A stretch of 64,000 nt of DNA from NCBI RefSeq assembly GCF_035046485.1, contig NC_085138.1, positions 20,279,440 through 20,343,439 on the forward strand, written 5' to 3'. Positions 33,151 through 45,241 of this stretch are shown piece by piece; the stretch's first letter is position 1; each line of letters opens with the position of its first letter. Made by a program: the position numbers and the translations under genes. The notes below the pieces were generated by a model. The model had not been told where the DNA came from. It ran no database searches and worked only from the letters and a program-made list of their open reading frames with translations. This stretch comes from Aedes albopictus (Eukaryota > Arthropoda > Insecta > Diptera > Culicidae).

Positions 33151-33525
33151 TTGCAGTTCAAAGGGAATTTCTCGACCTAGGTATTTTGGTTCATGGGAAA
33201 TTCCTTGCCTGAATCGCTCAAGAAACCGTTTTTCTTCACTCACAGTATGCAGTCGCGAGGGAATGACAATTCAAATGGCAACCACTGCAGAAAGTTTTTG
33301 CCAAGAATCGATTAGGAAATTTCCTGAGCGATTCCTTTTGAACAATTCAATGCAATATTTATTTCTAACACAACGACAAAATACTTACAATGCTGAATTC
33401 AATATAAGAACACATTTAATTTAATTGATAACAAAGATGTACGTAACTACATAATCACAAAACCAATCACAGTTAACAAAATTTATTCATTAATCATAAT
33501 CTTGATTCATAGGTTAGCGAATCAC
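33150..33525. other. unassigned stretch
   Basis: Contains loosely inverted words such as GGAAATTCCTTGCCTGAATC and GATTAGGAAATTTCCTGAGC that could belong to a small MITE; no gene is recognised. Confidence 0.35.
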
Positions 33526-33526
33526 T

Positions 33527-35384
33527 TGGGCAGCGGCCGGTATTTTGGGCACTCTTCGCTATAACTCAGTCCCTGGGCTTGGTTTATATCTTCCAGGAAG
33601 CAATGATTTTTGTCATATGACCATTTTGCTTTGCAGTGTTGATTGGTTGAACTGAATGTAGATTCAATGGTAAATTTTCAAATCAGATAATTCAATCCTC
33701 TGATATAGTGTTTCCAATTATACTACGGCATAGTGTAACGGTATGTTGTCGAAATCACTTATGTACCGGGAAAATATAATTCCAAGCTGGTGAGAATATT
33801 ACCACTGAGGGGGGTTATGAGCCCAGTCAGACCCTTGATGGGACAATAATGTGGGATAGTATATGGGAATTCCATTGAAGGTGGTAATAATCTCCGAGGC
33901 TTATGGAATCCGACAGGGCGCGTGCATTAGGCTGCGGATCTATGCTAAGGGAGATCAGTAGCATCTGTTTGTTATTAGTAGAACAAAATGCCGTTCTATG
34001 AAAACGCAGTGTGAGTGAAGATAAGATAGCTTAAGAGCTAAACCTTAAAAGCATACATTTTCTAAATATGACAAGGTTTTGAAGACAAACATGAGATGAG
34101 TATCAGATTTTAATCTTTTAATGAGTCATTGGCATAATCGTATGTGAGACATAGGGTCATGTCGAGCAATTGATTCAGTACTACAAATCCACGCGGACAA
34201 TTTCATTACAAACTATTGGTTTTCGTCAGTCTTATGACGGAAAGGCTCAGCTATGCTGCAAATCCATATATTAGAGTCCGTTCATGAACATATAGACCGA
34301 ACCCTCATAAAATTTTGTCCATGCAAAACCAAAATTGCATGAAGTTACAACTTTGCCTCTCCTCATGAAGTATATGTGATTTATTAACGAACTCCTAGTT
34401 TAATCAAATTAATGGATTTTTATTTCTGGGGCACCCATTGGATATCACTTCAATAATACAAATACCGCTAACCTGAACTAGTAGCAGTATTCATATAGAT
34501 TAACAATTATACTCTATTATTTTCAATCATTGCAACATTATACTAATATGTGCGGGCCGCCCATTTGCGGAGTTGTGCGGCCAATTATTTTCTTTCCATT
34601 CCAGAAACGACCGTTTTGAAGCAAGACGTGTCCTAATGGCCCACACAAACGGGACTTGTCCGAAACACACAAGATAAGTACAACAATTTTATAATCAGGC
34701 ACCCAACTCTTTCTACTACTTTGCTAATAGATAATGCAATATGTATACTTGAATATCAATTATTTGTTTGTTTGCGCCTTTATTTATGACACTATTGAAG
34801 CATTCGTGTCGCCGCGAAATAGTTTACAATTTATCTTATTCACATTTTTCAATTCACTTTAAAGTATCTAACACTGCTTTTACAATTGTGTATGTAAACT
34901 TGTATCTTAATTATGTTCATTATTAATAGTAGTCTGATAATCCAAGTCTAGTGATTTTTCCCAAGGAATAGAAAGAGTTGGTGTCATAATCAATACAATA
35001 CTTGAAACTGGAAACTCCTTATTTCCCCCTATGGGTTATAGGGAGGGGCGGGACATTCGAGCCTACTCATCAGTGGAAAGGACTTGATATGCTAATCGGT
35101 TTATCATAGGGCAGATACAAGTCTACTGGTAGACGTATCGCCCAGCGAAACAACACAGATTGGCCACGGCCCGGGGGTGCGTTGATTATAACAGAATAAC
35201 AGAATAATTCGCTATAACTCAGTCAATTCCAAACCAATTGACATGAAATTTTGTACACGACTAGATACTATACGTATCTCATCGCGTTCCAAAAATTGTT
35301 TCAATTGGTTCAGATTTGGCTGAGTTATAGCATACAAGTGCCCAAAATAGGACCCCTGCCGAGATGGTTCCACTTCCCTACTTG
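33527..35384. mobile_element. ATAACTCAG-family MITE, interrupted by a retroposed insertion
   Basis: CGGCCGGTATTTTGGGCACT...CGCTATAACTCAGTC on the left continues after 35224 as AATTCCAAACCAATTGACAT and closes with ATAGGACCCCTGCCGAGATGGTTCC. It is the same family as 10653-11262, so the original unit was about 220 bp. Confidence 0.75.
33572..35207 (+). mobile_element. 1.6-kb retroposed insertion with a 17-bp target duplication
   Basis: The 17-mer TTCGCTATAACTCAGTC is repeated at 33555-33571 and 35208-35224, exactly flanking the insert. The insert ends in ATAACAGAATAACAGAATAA, a simple-repeat tail as in non-LTR elements or SINEs. No ORF of note is present. I cannot name the family; a truncated LINE 3' end is most likely. 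Confidence 0.75.
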
Positions 35385-36409
35385 AAATCAAATATCAAAT
35401 CAGAAGTAGGTATGTTGTATCATGATTAAATTTTTGATTAATCATGTTTTCGGTCGGATCGGAACCAGAGATCGGTTACGAATTGGAAACACAACAACGT
35501 ATCTCCAGGTCAGCTGTAAGTCCTGTAAGGTTCACTCACACCTACTCACACTATTCATAATTTCTGAACATCCCTCGCCGCACTCGCTACCTCATAGCCA
35601 CTACGCATATGAAGAGGGCGAGATAAGCCAAAATAGCCAACTCAACAGCAGCTAGCAGCAACACATGCGAAATTCACGAAAAGGCAAAAACGAGCCACGA
35701 CAATCTCGCCAGACTTTCTACTCACCAAATCTTCCCTTCTAAAGAAGAGCGCTGGTTGGTTCCGGGGTGTGTGGTCGGCGATGTTCCGCGCAGATTGTAC
35801 CACTCTGCCAGGAGAGTCCGTTGTTGGTTTTAGCAAAATAAAAATGTTGCAAGTCTGTGGAATCCAGAGGGAAAACCCATCATTAGTGCTTTCACTTTGC
35901 GGATTGCGTGCGGAATTTGCCCTCCTGCCGAAGAAGGGCCACCTTTGCGCGACTCCCACCACCTACCTTATGTTCTCAGGTTCTCCTCTGTCGGGGTTTC
36001 CTGTTGTTTTGCGGAGGTACTAAAAGGCGATTTCTCCACGACGACCGGACCTTTCTCGAAGCGCAAACAACACACAACGTACCACCTATATCCGAGTCGG
36101 ACGAAAAGTGATCCACGAAAGAAGTCAGTGGCGTTTGGTATGACGACGTACTGCGCCTTTTGCCGTGCTGGACTGTCTCCTCCAAAGATGGGACTTGACG
36201 ACTTGCGAAGGCGAGACGTTTCTTTGACACCTCATCAGTTTTTGTCCGGGAGGATGATGGGTTTTCCACGGTGGAGGTTGTCCAGTTACGGAGTGGACTG
36301 CAAGCAAATTTCAAGCGTGGCAGAGAACTGCAAGCCGGCGGAGGTTCGAGTCTCGTCTGTTTGAAAATGCGCCATGACTTTTCAAACCGTCTGATTTTTT
36401 TTTACTAGG
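35385..36409. other. unassigned 1-kb stretch between two MITE copies
   Basis: Bounded by two ATAACTCAG-family ends in opposite orientation (CATCTCGGCAGGG at 36419 and its complement at 35355). It holds several overlapping short frames on both strands without recognisable domains, and a B-box-like GGTTCGAGTC near 36343. GC content is higher than in the surroundings, so an old coding or UTR piece is possible, but I see no family. Confidence 0.35.
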
Positions 36410-36461
36410 GAAGTGAAGCCATCTCGGCAGGGCTCCAATTTTGAGCACTTTTTTGCTATAT
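36410..36461. mobile_element. ATAACTCAG-family MITE, left piece
   Basis: TAGGGAAGTGAAGCCATCTC...TTTTTTGCTATA matches the start of the 10.65-kb copy. The sequence expected next (ACTCAGTCAAT...) resumes only at 42066, so about 5.6 kb has inserted here. Confidence 0.7.
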
Positions 36462-36891
36462 GTATTGCGCATTTCGCTTAAGCCTAGGCTATGAAGCCAG
36501 GACATATGGAGAAATGCCTGTGTCCCATCCCAGGAGAAGAGACGCCAACGGAGTGTGCATTAACCTTCTTAGCAGCACCACTCCCACCGATTTTATATTC
36601 AAACACCATTCCCCTAAAACGAAACGGTTGGTACGGTTGTCCCCGTTTCTTCCTTCATTCAATTCAAAAAAGTTTGTCAATCATGTTATTCATAAGTGGA
36701 TAACCTGATTGCCTTGAGTTTTTGAATGATCTTCCAACCCATTAGTCTGCACAGTGGGCCTGGCCGTTTTAATATTTGTGTCACATCATCTCTGATATGC
36801 TGCAAATATTAATGCTGACAAGAAAATATCGGAAGAAATTTTGGTATTTCCAGGATGCTTTTCAATACTGGCTGTGCAAGCACTAGAATAG

Positions 36892-36914
36892 AATAGAATA
36901 GAATAGAATAGAAT
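36892..36914. repeat. (GAATA)n microsatellite
   Basis: About four to five tandem GAATA units directly before the TGTATTGCGCATTTCGC end of the palindromic arm. Confidence 0.85.
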
Positions 36915-37124
36915 ATGTATTGCGCATTTCGCAGTTAAAAGTACGACGAGGAAGTGCGGAATCTCAAAAAAAAGTGCGATTTGGTGTCAGATCGTTTCGG
37001 TGTCTTCACCGCGCATATTCATTAGCTCATGATGAATAAGTGCGGTGAAGACAACGGAACGATTTGATGCAATATCGCACTTTTATTTAAGATTCCGCAC
37101 TCTGTCGCAGTCCAGTTAGCAATG
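36915..37124. repeat. palindromic arm, left copy (GTGCGGAATCTCA family)
   Basis: Begins TGTATTGCGCATTTCGCAGT and ends GATTCCGCACTCTGTCGCAG. It is the reverse complement of 41872-42067 with few differences. Each arm is itself a hairpin with centre near CATTAGCTCATGATGAATAA, so orientation is partly ambiguous. Confidence 0.85.
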
Positions 37125-39212
37125 CAATAAACAATATAGCACCTTCTTCCCCCGCAAAGATATCCACAAAGCCACCTGGAGATCACCCGACCATCAAACA
37201 GAAAACCAAATCGACCACGTTCTAATCGACGGTAAATTCTTCTCGGATATAACCAATGTCCGCACATACCGCAGTGCGAATATAGATTCGGATCACTACT
37301 TAGTCGCTGTATGCATGCGCTCAAAACTTTCGACAGTTATCACCACGCGTCGAAGTCGAACGCCGCGGCTCAACATCGAGCAACTTCGTAACGTAGAAGT
37401 GGCTCAAGACTACGCGCAGCAGTTAGCAGTGGCCCTACCAACGGAAGAGCAGCTTGGCGCAGCTACACTTGAAGATGGCTGGAGGGACATCCGATCCGCC
37501 ATAGGTAGTACCTCGGCTACAGCACTAGGTTTCGCGGCTCCGAATCACAGAAACGACTGGTACGACGGCGAACAGTTGAAAAACGAGAAGAATGCAGCAT
37601 GGGCGAGAATGCTGCAACACCGTACGAGAGCGAATGAGGCACGTTACAAACAGGCGCGGAACAGGCAGAACTCAGTCTTCCGGATGAAGAAGCGCCAGCA
37701 GGAAGAACGAGATCGCGAAGCGATGGAAGAGCTGTACCGCGCTAAGGACACACGAAAGTTCTACGAGAAGCTGAACCGCTCGCGCAGAGGCTTTGTGCCA
37801 CAAGCCGACATGTGCCGAGATAATCACGGGAATATTCTCACGAGCGAGCGTGAGGTGGTCGAGAGGTGGCGGCAGCATTACGATGAGCACCTCAATGGCG
37901 ACGTTGCAAGTACCGAAGGTGGCGTGGTTACAGATCTAGGAGTATGTGCACAAGACGAAAGACTTCCGGCCCCTGACCTTCAAGAGATTGAGGAGGAGGT
38001 TGGCCGGTTGAAAAACAACAAAGCCGCTGGAGCAGATCAACTACCAAGCGAGCTTCTAAAATACGGTGGAGAAGCACTGGTGAGAGCACTACTCTGGGTC
38101 ATTACCAAGATTTGGGAGGAGGAAGTATTACCGGAGGAATGGATGGAAGGTATCGTGTGTCCCATCTACAAAAAGGGCGACAAGTTGGATTGCGGGAACT
38201 ACCGCGCGATTACACTACTGAGCGCTGCCTACAAGATACTCTCTCAAATTTTATGCCGCCGTCTATCACCGATTGCAAGAGAGTTCGTGGGGCAATATCA
38301 GGCTGGATTTATGGGTGAACGCGCTACAACGGACCAGATGTTCGCCATCCGCCAGGTGTTGCAGAAATGCCGCGAATACAACGTGCCCACACATCACTTG
38401 TTCATCGATTTCAAATCGGCGTATGATACAATCGATCGAGAACAGCTATGGCAGATTATGCACGAATACGGATTCCCGGATAAACTGATACGGTTGATCA
38501 AGGCGACGATGGATCGAGTGATGTGCGTAGTTCGAGTATCAGGGACACTCTCGAGTCCCTTCGAATCTCGCAGAGGATTACGGCAAGGTGATGGTCTTTC
38601 GTGCTTGCTGTTCAACATTGCTTTGGAGGGTGTAATAAGAAGAGCGGGGATAAACACGAGTGGGACGATTTTCACGAGGTCCGTTCAGCTGCTTGGTTTC
38701 GCCGATGATATTGATATTATTGCTCGTAAATTTGAGACGATGGCGGAAACGTACATCCGACTAAAGAGTGAAGCCAAGCGAATCGGATTAGTCATTAATG
38801 TGTCGAAGACAAAGTACATGATGGCAAAGGGCTCCAGGGAGGAATCACCGCGCCCGCCACCCCGAATTCATATCGACGGTGATGAAATCGAGGCGGTTGA
38901 AGAATTCGTGTACTTGGGCTCACTGGTGACCGACGACAACGGCACCAGCAGAGAAATTCAGAGGCGCATTGTGGCAGGAAATAGTTCGTACTTTGGACTC
39001 CGCAGAACTCTACGATCGAATAAAGTTCGCCGTAACACGAAGTTAACCATCTACAAAACGTTGATTAGACCGGTCGTCCTCTATGGGCACGAAACATGGA
39101 CCCTACGTGCAGAGAACCAACGCACCCTTGGAGTTTTCGAACGGAAGGTGTTGCGTACCATCTACGGCGGAGTGCAGATGGAAGACGGGACTTGGAGAAG
39201 GCGAATGAACCA

Positions 39213-41563
39213 CCCGAATACAAATTGAGATGTAGCTAAGCATTAGCAAACAACATCAATACACTTAGTACTGTCGTTTTATGTTGTAGCTTTAGAGCCG
39301 ATGCACACGGGCGGCGCGTCCACGCAGCGTGCACGCAAGTGCGTCCTGAGTTACACACAATCAAATGGGAGAATGCACACGAGAACGCAACGCTGCCGCA
39401 CCGCAACCGCGCCGCACCGTGTGCGTCACGCAATGTTAACGCATGCCCCACAGGAACGCTGCGGCGACGCGCGTTGATTCACGCTGCGTGCACGCGCCGC
39501 CCGTGTGCATCGGCTCTTAATGTACTCTGACTTCAGCTTGACATATGAAAACATGACAATGCATCTGACTCTAATGTTACATTAGCATCTAATGTCATAC
39601 TGATGTAAAACGATGTGTATATGAGCATCAAGATACATAAAAAAACGTTAGGATCTGATGTTACATCAAAATGTAACGTCATGCTGATGTAAAAAGACGT
39701 ACTCATGAGCATCAAGATACATCCGAAAACATTAAGTTCTGATGTTACCTCAAATTGTAACGTCATGCTGATGTATAATGATGCAAGTATAAACATCAAG
39801 AAACATTCAAAGACATTAGGCTCTAATGTTACATTTAAAAGTAACGTCATGTAATGTAAAGCGATGTTCTCATAAACATCAAGATACATCTAAAAACGTT
39901 AGATTCTAATGTTACATTATGAGCTAATGTCGTACTGATGTTGAACGCTTTACTCTTTAAAAATCAAGGACATTAGATTTAGACGTTCCCTGATGTCTCC
40001 TACATCAGGATTACATTGCGATTTAGATGTGTTTATGCAAGGTAGCATACATCAGAAAATCAAATGTTTTTGATGTCATGAACAATACCCAGAACATCAC
40101 AACCTGATGTTTTCAGACATTTCTTGATGTGCAAAAACATTAGATTTAAATGTTTACAGAAGTTTTTTAATGTGCAAAAACATAAGACTTAAACGTTTTC
40201 TGATGTATGTTGATGTATGTAAACATTAGATGCAAACGATATTCTAATGTTTTACGATGTAAAAAACGTTACCTCTAGACGTTTACAAATGCAGATACAT
40301 CTGAAAACGTTGGGTACTAATGTTAAATTCTAATCCTAATTTCGTACTGATGTTGAACGACGTATTCATAAAAATTAGGAAACACCCAAAAACGTTTACT
40401 TCTAATGTTACATTAACAGCAAACGTCATGTCATGTCATGTCGTTATGTGCATAAACATCAAAATGCATTCAAAAACGTTATCTTCTAATCTTATAATAC
40501 ATACTTATAATACATTATACGCCAACGTCATGCTTAAGTAAATTGAAGTACGTAAAAACATCGAAATAAACGGGGTGACATCAGATTCTAACGTTGAATC
40601 ACGAAGATATCAATCGATAACGAACTTGGTTCTCCAATTATCTAAAGGGAAGGGTCGGCTCGTGTATTGCGCATATCAAAAATTCTGATATGCATTTTTT
40701 GAAGAGGGTTACCGGACCCTATGGTGGTGACCCTCTTTGGGCCTAATGTGCCCCTTTAGCAAACGGTAAAGACAACACCTCAAAATTAAAGGTAACATGT
40801 GAGGACATTAGAAAAACGTCAGAATATAATGTTTCTGTACATGAACAAACATTTGAAAACGACTAGATGTTACGTTTTTTACATCGAAAAACATTAGAAT
40901 AACGTTCGAATCTAACGTTTACATACATCAGCATACATCAGAAAACATTTAAATCTAATGTTTTTTCACATCTAAAAACATATGAAAACATCAGGTTCTG
41001 ATGTTCAGGGTAATATTCTTGACATCAAAAAACGATTGGTTTCCTGATGTATACATTATGTTACCTTGCATAAACACATCTAAATCGCAATGTATTCTAA
41101 CGTTCAACATCAGAAAACATTCAAAACATCTGAGAACATCAAAAATACATGCGAATCGCATGTTTCTGTGCGTCAAAAAAAAACATATAAAAACGTCTAG
41201 ATTTGACGTTTTGTACATTGCAAAACATCAGAAAAAACGTTGGAATGTAACGTTTTCATACATCAATATACATCAGGGAACGTCTGAATCTATTGTTTTA
41301 TACATCAACATACATCAGAAAAACGTTTGAATCTTACGTTTTTGTACATCAAAAAACATCTGAAAACGTCAGGTTTTGATGTTCTGGATAATATTCTTGA
41401 CATCATAAAACATTTGATTTCCTGATGTATACATTATGTTACCTTGCATAAACACATCTAAATCGTAATGTATTTTAATGTTCAACGACAGAAGTACATT
41501 AAAACTTGATGTTGATGTACACATCAAAATTAAATGTCAGGCTAATGCAAATTCTTATTCGGG
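39213..41563. mobile_element. 2.35-kb fold-back element rich in ACATCA/TGATGT motifs
   Basis: Short inverted ends CCCGAATA / TATTCGGG lie inside a CA duplication (39211-39212, 41564-41565), exactly in the RTE frame. The interior is made of loosely repeated AACATCAAGATACAT, AAAACGTTAGATTCTAATG and TTACATTA words. A block around 40005-40130 (ATTTAGATGTGTTTATGCAA) is inverted at 41365-41490 and again, in that same inverted sense, at 41010-41110. No ORF. Confidence 0.8.
39295..39516. mobile_element. 222-bp GC-rich PIF/Harbinger-like MITE
   Basis: Ends GAGCCGATGCACACGGGCGG and CCGCCCGTGTGCATCGGCTC are exact inverted copies. The flanks are TTA (39292-39294 and 39517-39519), a 3-bp duplication as in PIF/Harbinger. 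It is inserted near the left end of the fold-back element. Confidence 0.85.
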
Positions 41564-41871
41564 CACGAGCTGCATCAGCTGCTGGGAGAACCAACCATCG
41601 TCCATACCGCGAAAATCGGGAGGCTACGGTGGGCGGGTCACCTCATCAGGATGTCGGATAGCAACCCGACTAAAATGGTTCTCGAGAGTCATCCGACCGG
41701 TACAAGACGACGTGGAGCGCAGCGAGCTAGGTGGGTCGACCAAGTGGAGGACGATCTGCGGACCCTACGCAGAGTGCGGAACTGGAAACAAGCAGCCATG
41801 GACCGAGTGGAATGGAGGCGGCTACTATGTACAGCAGAGGCCACCCCGGCCTTAGCCTGACCGGTAAGGCA

Positions 41872-42067
41872 AGTAACCTGACTGCGACAGAGTGCGGAAT
41901 CTTAAATAAAAGTGCGAAATTGCATCAAATCCTTCCGGTGTCTTCACCGCACTTATTCATCATGAGCTAATGAATAAGTGCGGTGAAGACACCGAAACGA
42001 TCTGCCGCTAAATCTCACTTTTATTTGAGATTCCGCACTTGCTCGTCGCACTTTTAACTGCGCAATG
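41872..42067. repeat. palindromic arm, right copy
   Basis: CTGCGACAGAGTGCGGAATC...TTTTAACTGCGCAATGCGCAA is the inverted partner of 36915-37124. Directly after it the ATAACTCAG-family MITE resumes (TAACTCAGTCAATATTGAAC). Confidence 0.85.
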
Positions 42068-42129
42068 CGCAATAACTCAGTCAATATTGAACCATTGACA
42101 CAATTTTTAAAAGGCGGTGGGCTACGCAT

Positions 42130-42320
42130 TGCAAACTATCCCAAATTGAACTACACACTTCTTTTGGTACACCTAAAAAGTGTGATAATAGTTATTTATG
42201 TAACGAGTTGCAAAAAGTTATTTTTTCAGCACGAGTCGTACATTTATCCAACGAGGCTTGCCGAGTGGGATAAATACGAAGAGTGCTGAAAAAAACGAGT
42301 TTTGCAACGAGTTCCACACA
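42130..42320. mobile_element. putative MITE (AACGAGTTGCAAAAAG ends)
   Basis: AACGAGTTGCAAAAAGTTAT and CAGCACGAGT on the left are mirrored by GAGTGCTG and CGAGTTTTGCAACGAGTT on the right, with AACGAGGCTTGCCGAGTGGGAT between. Boundaries are approximate. Confidence 0.55.
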
Positions 42321-42337
42321 AAATTTTATGCAATGAT

Positions 42338-42452
42338 TTTTTCATAATGCAACTCATTTGAGTTGCATAATGTTCATAATGCAACTCAAATGAGTTGCAT
42401 AATGAAAATTATACAACTAATTTTCAGTATGCAACTCATTTAAGTTGCATAA
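42338..42452. repeat. short tandem palindromes (ATGCAACTCATTTGAGTTGCAT)
   Basis: The unit CAACTCATTTGAGTTG, a self-complementary 16-mer, recurs about three times with ATAATG spacers. Function unknown. Confidence 0.8.
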
Positions 42453-43260
42453 TGAACCAGTTCGGAAAAAATAGACATTATGATATCAAAATGAGTTAGA
42501 TAACATATAAATTATGATACTGAATTGCATGAAAGTTCACATTTGGCTCGGATCGTCTCGACGACCTCAACAAGGCCTCTCAAAGCCAATGCACAGTGGT
42601 CCACGAACCAGATTTACGAGGAAAGATGCATTCAACGCCTTCAAATGAGTTTTTAGGCAAATATGGTTTTCTACAAAGTTGTCCCTAATAATAAGGCCCT
42701 CTTTAAAATGTGCATGAAATTAGGGTGGTCCATATTTTCAGAAAAATTGGTGGCCAAACTTTTTCATTTGCAAGAATAACTGTATACAGTTGTAGATCTA
42801 TCAATTTTGAGCAAGTTTGCTGAAGACACTTTTTATGTAGCTTTAAAATTGACCGATCTAGAGGTATTTTACATAAAAAATATTTTTTGCCCGCATTCAA
42901 AAGAAGAAAAATGTTGTTGTAAAACATATCAAAAAAATTAGAGGGGTGTTATTTTTGTAACTCAAGTGAAAAATACTTGAAAAGTGCATATTTTTTCTAG
43001 AAAATCATCGATATCTTTTGAACGGAATGACGTTGCAACATTCTCAGCGCACGAAAATGCGAGTTTTTGGAAGCTCTAAAAGTGGTTCTTAGGCGACTTT
43101 GACGAGACATTTGAAACAAAAAAGATAAAGCAATAAAACGATTTGTTCTAGCGTCACCCTATGAAAACTATGGGAAAATGCTCCAAATTTGGTCAAAACA
43201 GTTTAAACGCTTTATCTTTCTTGTTTCAAATTTCTCATCAAAGTTGTCAAAGAATCATGT

Positions 43261-44098
43261 GTTACGTTTGTAAATTGTTGTGAACATTGTGTCATTATTA
43301 TTATTATTAATTATTAAAGACCTTTTAACCCGGGGGTCATTCAGGTCTGATTTTATAAACTGTTTTTTGCCTCATAAACCTTCCTTGGGTGAAAACTAAC
43401 GGAACAAAACTTAGACGACCCAAATCGAACCATCCGTTCGCAAGTTATGCGCGGTCCCACGTATGCCACTGCATTTTTATATATATAGATAGATATATCT
43501 ACAATCTTCATTGATTTTTGTCAGTTTATTTTGTAAGTTATACTAAGTAAGTTATACATCTCGGTGGAACCTCCACAATGTAACGAATCAAATTGGAACC
43601 TTACGAATGCACATTTTATTTTTTCTGTATCGGGCCCCACGTCTGGGAACTTGGATACGAAAAATAAAATGGAACATTACAAATGCACAAAACACAAACA
43701 TGCACAACATTAATTGTGCCCAGTTATCTAAATAGATAACGAAGTCCAATCCCAGGATGACGAGGTTTCATTATTGTTCTTGGTCCATCAGTCAATCCTG
43801 TGATCGTTTTTCTTCTGGCGGATTGCCTTTTGTTTGCAGCGTTACTTGCTTACATAGCTTGTGTTTGGTGTAGGAATTTTTAATCCTAAGGGGGCATCCA
43901 GATTCGGGCAACAACACAAGACCGTCTACAATTTTATGTCCGTGTTAGGGGACGGCTTGCGTGTTTTGTACTGGATCGCTCCTGAAACGTTTGGAGCGCT
44001 TACAAATGTACATTAAAATTCAGGGACAGATGTACAAACCTTAGTATAACTTGCAAAATAAACTGACAAAATGTTCACAACAATTTACAAACGTAACA
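43261..44098. mobile_element. 838-bp element with 28-bp inverted ends
   Basis: GTTACGTTTGTAAATTGTTG at the left and CAACAATTTACAAACGTAAC at the right, extended by TGAACATT/AATGTTCA. The interior has AAGTTATACTAAGTAAGTTA repeats and no ORF. It lies in or at the centre of the larger inverted-repeat element. Confidence 0.75.
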
Positions 44099-44534
44099 AC
44101 CATTTTTAGAGATTTGAAAAACGCACATTTTCGTGCGCTGAGAATGTTGCTACGTCATTCCGTTTAAAGGATATTGATGATTTTCTAGAAAAAATAGGCT
44201 CTTTTCAAGTATTTTTCACTAGAGTTACAAAAATAACACCCCTCTAATTTTTTGATATGTTTTATAACAACATTTCTTCTTTTGAATGCGGGCAAAAGAT
44301 ATTTTTTATGTATGCCCCAACCCGTCATAACACCTTTTTAAAAAAAAAACTATGATTTTTTAAGAAAAATGCCTGTAACTTTTGAACCAAAAGAGATAAC
44401 GACCATCTCAGCGCACGAAACGACGCGTCTTCTACAAGTGTTTCTTGGGCGACTTTGGTGAAAAATCGAAACTGAAAAAGTTAGCGCCAGAAAACCGGTT
44501 TTTCTTCGCTTATTCAGAAAAATACCTCTACACG

Positions 44535-45026
44535 CTAACCTGAAACTACCCATCGCCTGGGTCGATTCTACCCGGATTTTCATGTTGTTAGCAGTTGTCA
44601 AAATCCGGGTAACCCGAAAACCCAGATTGGTTGAATCTGGGTAAAGATCTGGGTAATCGGCACTTTGTCACTTCCCGGCTTGAGAATATGGCAGCGGTCA
44701 GGCGAATGCTGGCAATTATGGGTGTTTCCTCGAAAAATATGAGGATAAATGACGGGAAAACAGTTAAATTCTTCCAGGGAACTGTTTTCCTGCATCAGGT
44801 AAGTGAAGCACACGGGAATTGGGAGTTTTTTTTATCAAAAAACTAAATTGGAAATAAATTAACAAAATCAAGGTCCAGGAGGAGCTGGGTACCGGTTACC
44901 CAGATTTTGCCACCAACACCGGTAACCCAGATTAGAGTAAAGGTGCCTTTACTCAGATTAGAGTAACTGCAGTTTTGCTCAATCTGGGTCGCTTTGACAC
45001 CAATCTGGGTAACTGAGGGTTAGCGT
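44535..45026. mobile_element. MITE with CACGCTAACC ends and AATCTGGGTAA repeats
   Basis: CACGCTAACC and GGTTAGCGTG are bounded by TA on both sides. Inside, AATCTGGGTAA and its inverse (TTACCCAGATT) recur at least six times. Coordinates of the ends are within a few bases. Confidence 0.75.
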
Positions 45027-45080
45027 GTAGGTACATAAAAAGTGTCTTCAGCAAACTTACTCAAAACTGATGGATCTACA

Positions 45081-45241
45081 GGGGCCGTCCATTAATTACG
45101 TAAGGGTTTATAGGGGGAGGGGGGGTTTGAAAAATCTTACGCGCCATACAAAAATATTTGGCTTCTCATACAAAAAATCTTACAAGGGGGGGGGTGTCGA
45201 AAAATCGTAAAATTTCCCTTACGTAATAAATGGACAGCCCC
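45081..45241. mobile_element. 161-bp MITE with a TACA duplication
   Basis: Ends GGGGCCGTCCATTAATTACG and CGTAATAAATGGACAGCCCC are imperfect inverted copies. TACA at 45077-45080 and 45242-45245 is the duplication, and removing it restores the right arm of the host inverted repeat (GATCTACAACT). Confidence 0.88.

Larger units (their letters stand above)
37130..41870 (+). pseudogene. RTE/JAM1-like retrotransposon, 5'-truncated and split by a fold-back element
   Basis: The first reading (37140-37315) is the C-terminal end of an APE endonuclease (NQIDHVLIDG, SDHYLVAV). A continuous frame to 39228 then gives the connector, the full RT (LFIDFKSAYDTIDR, LRQGDGLSCLLFNIALEG, GFADDIDII) and thumb, ending at GTWRRRMNH. 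The expected next residues ELHQLLGEP, RLRWAGHLIRM and GTRRRGAQRARW occur only at 41566-41860. The 2351 bp between carry a CA duplication and inverted ends, so the element was complete at the 3' side before that insertion. Same clade as the 15.5-kb copy but a different family. The RT active site is intact; the gene is not. Confidence 0.88.

Noticed and set aside
36290..36365. Possible tRNA gene (GGTTCGAGTC B-box)
   Set aside because: No cloverleaf can be drawn, the A-box is poor and there is no T-run terminator nearby; at most an old SINE piece.
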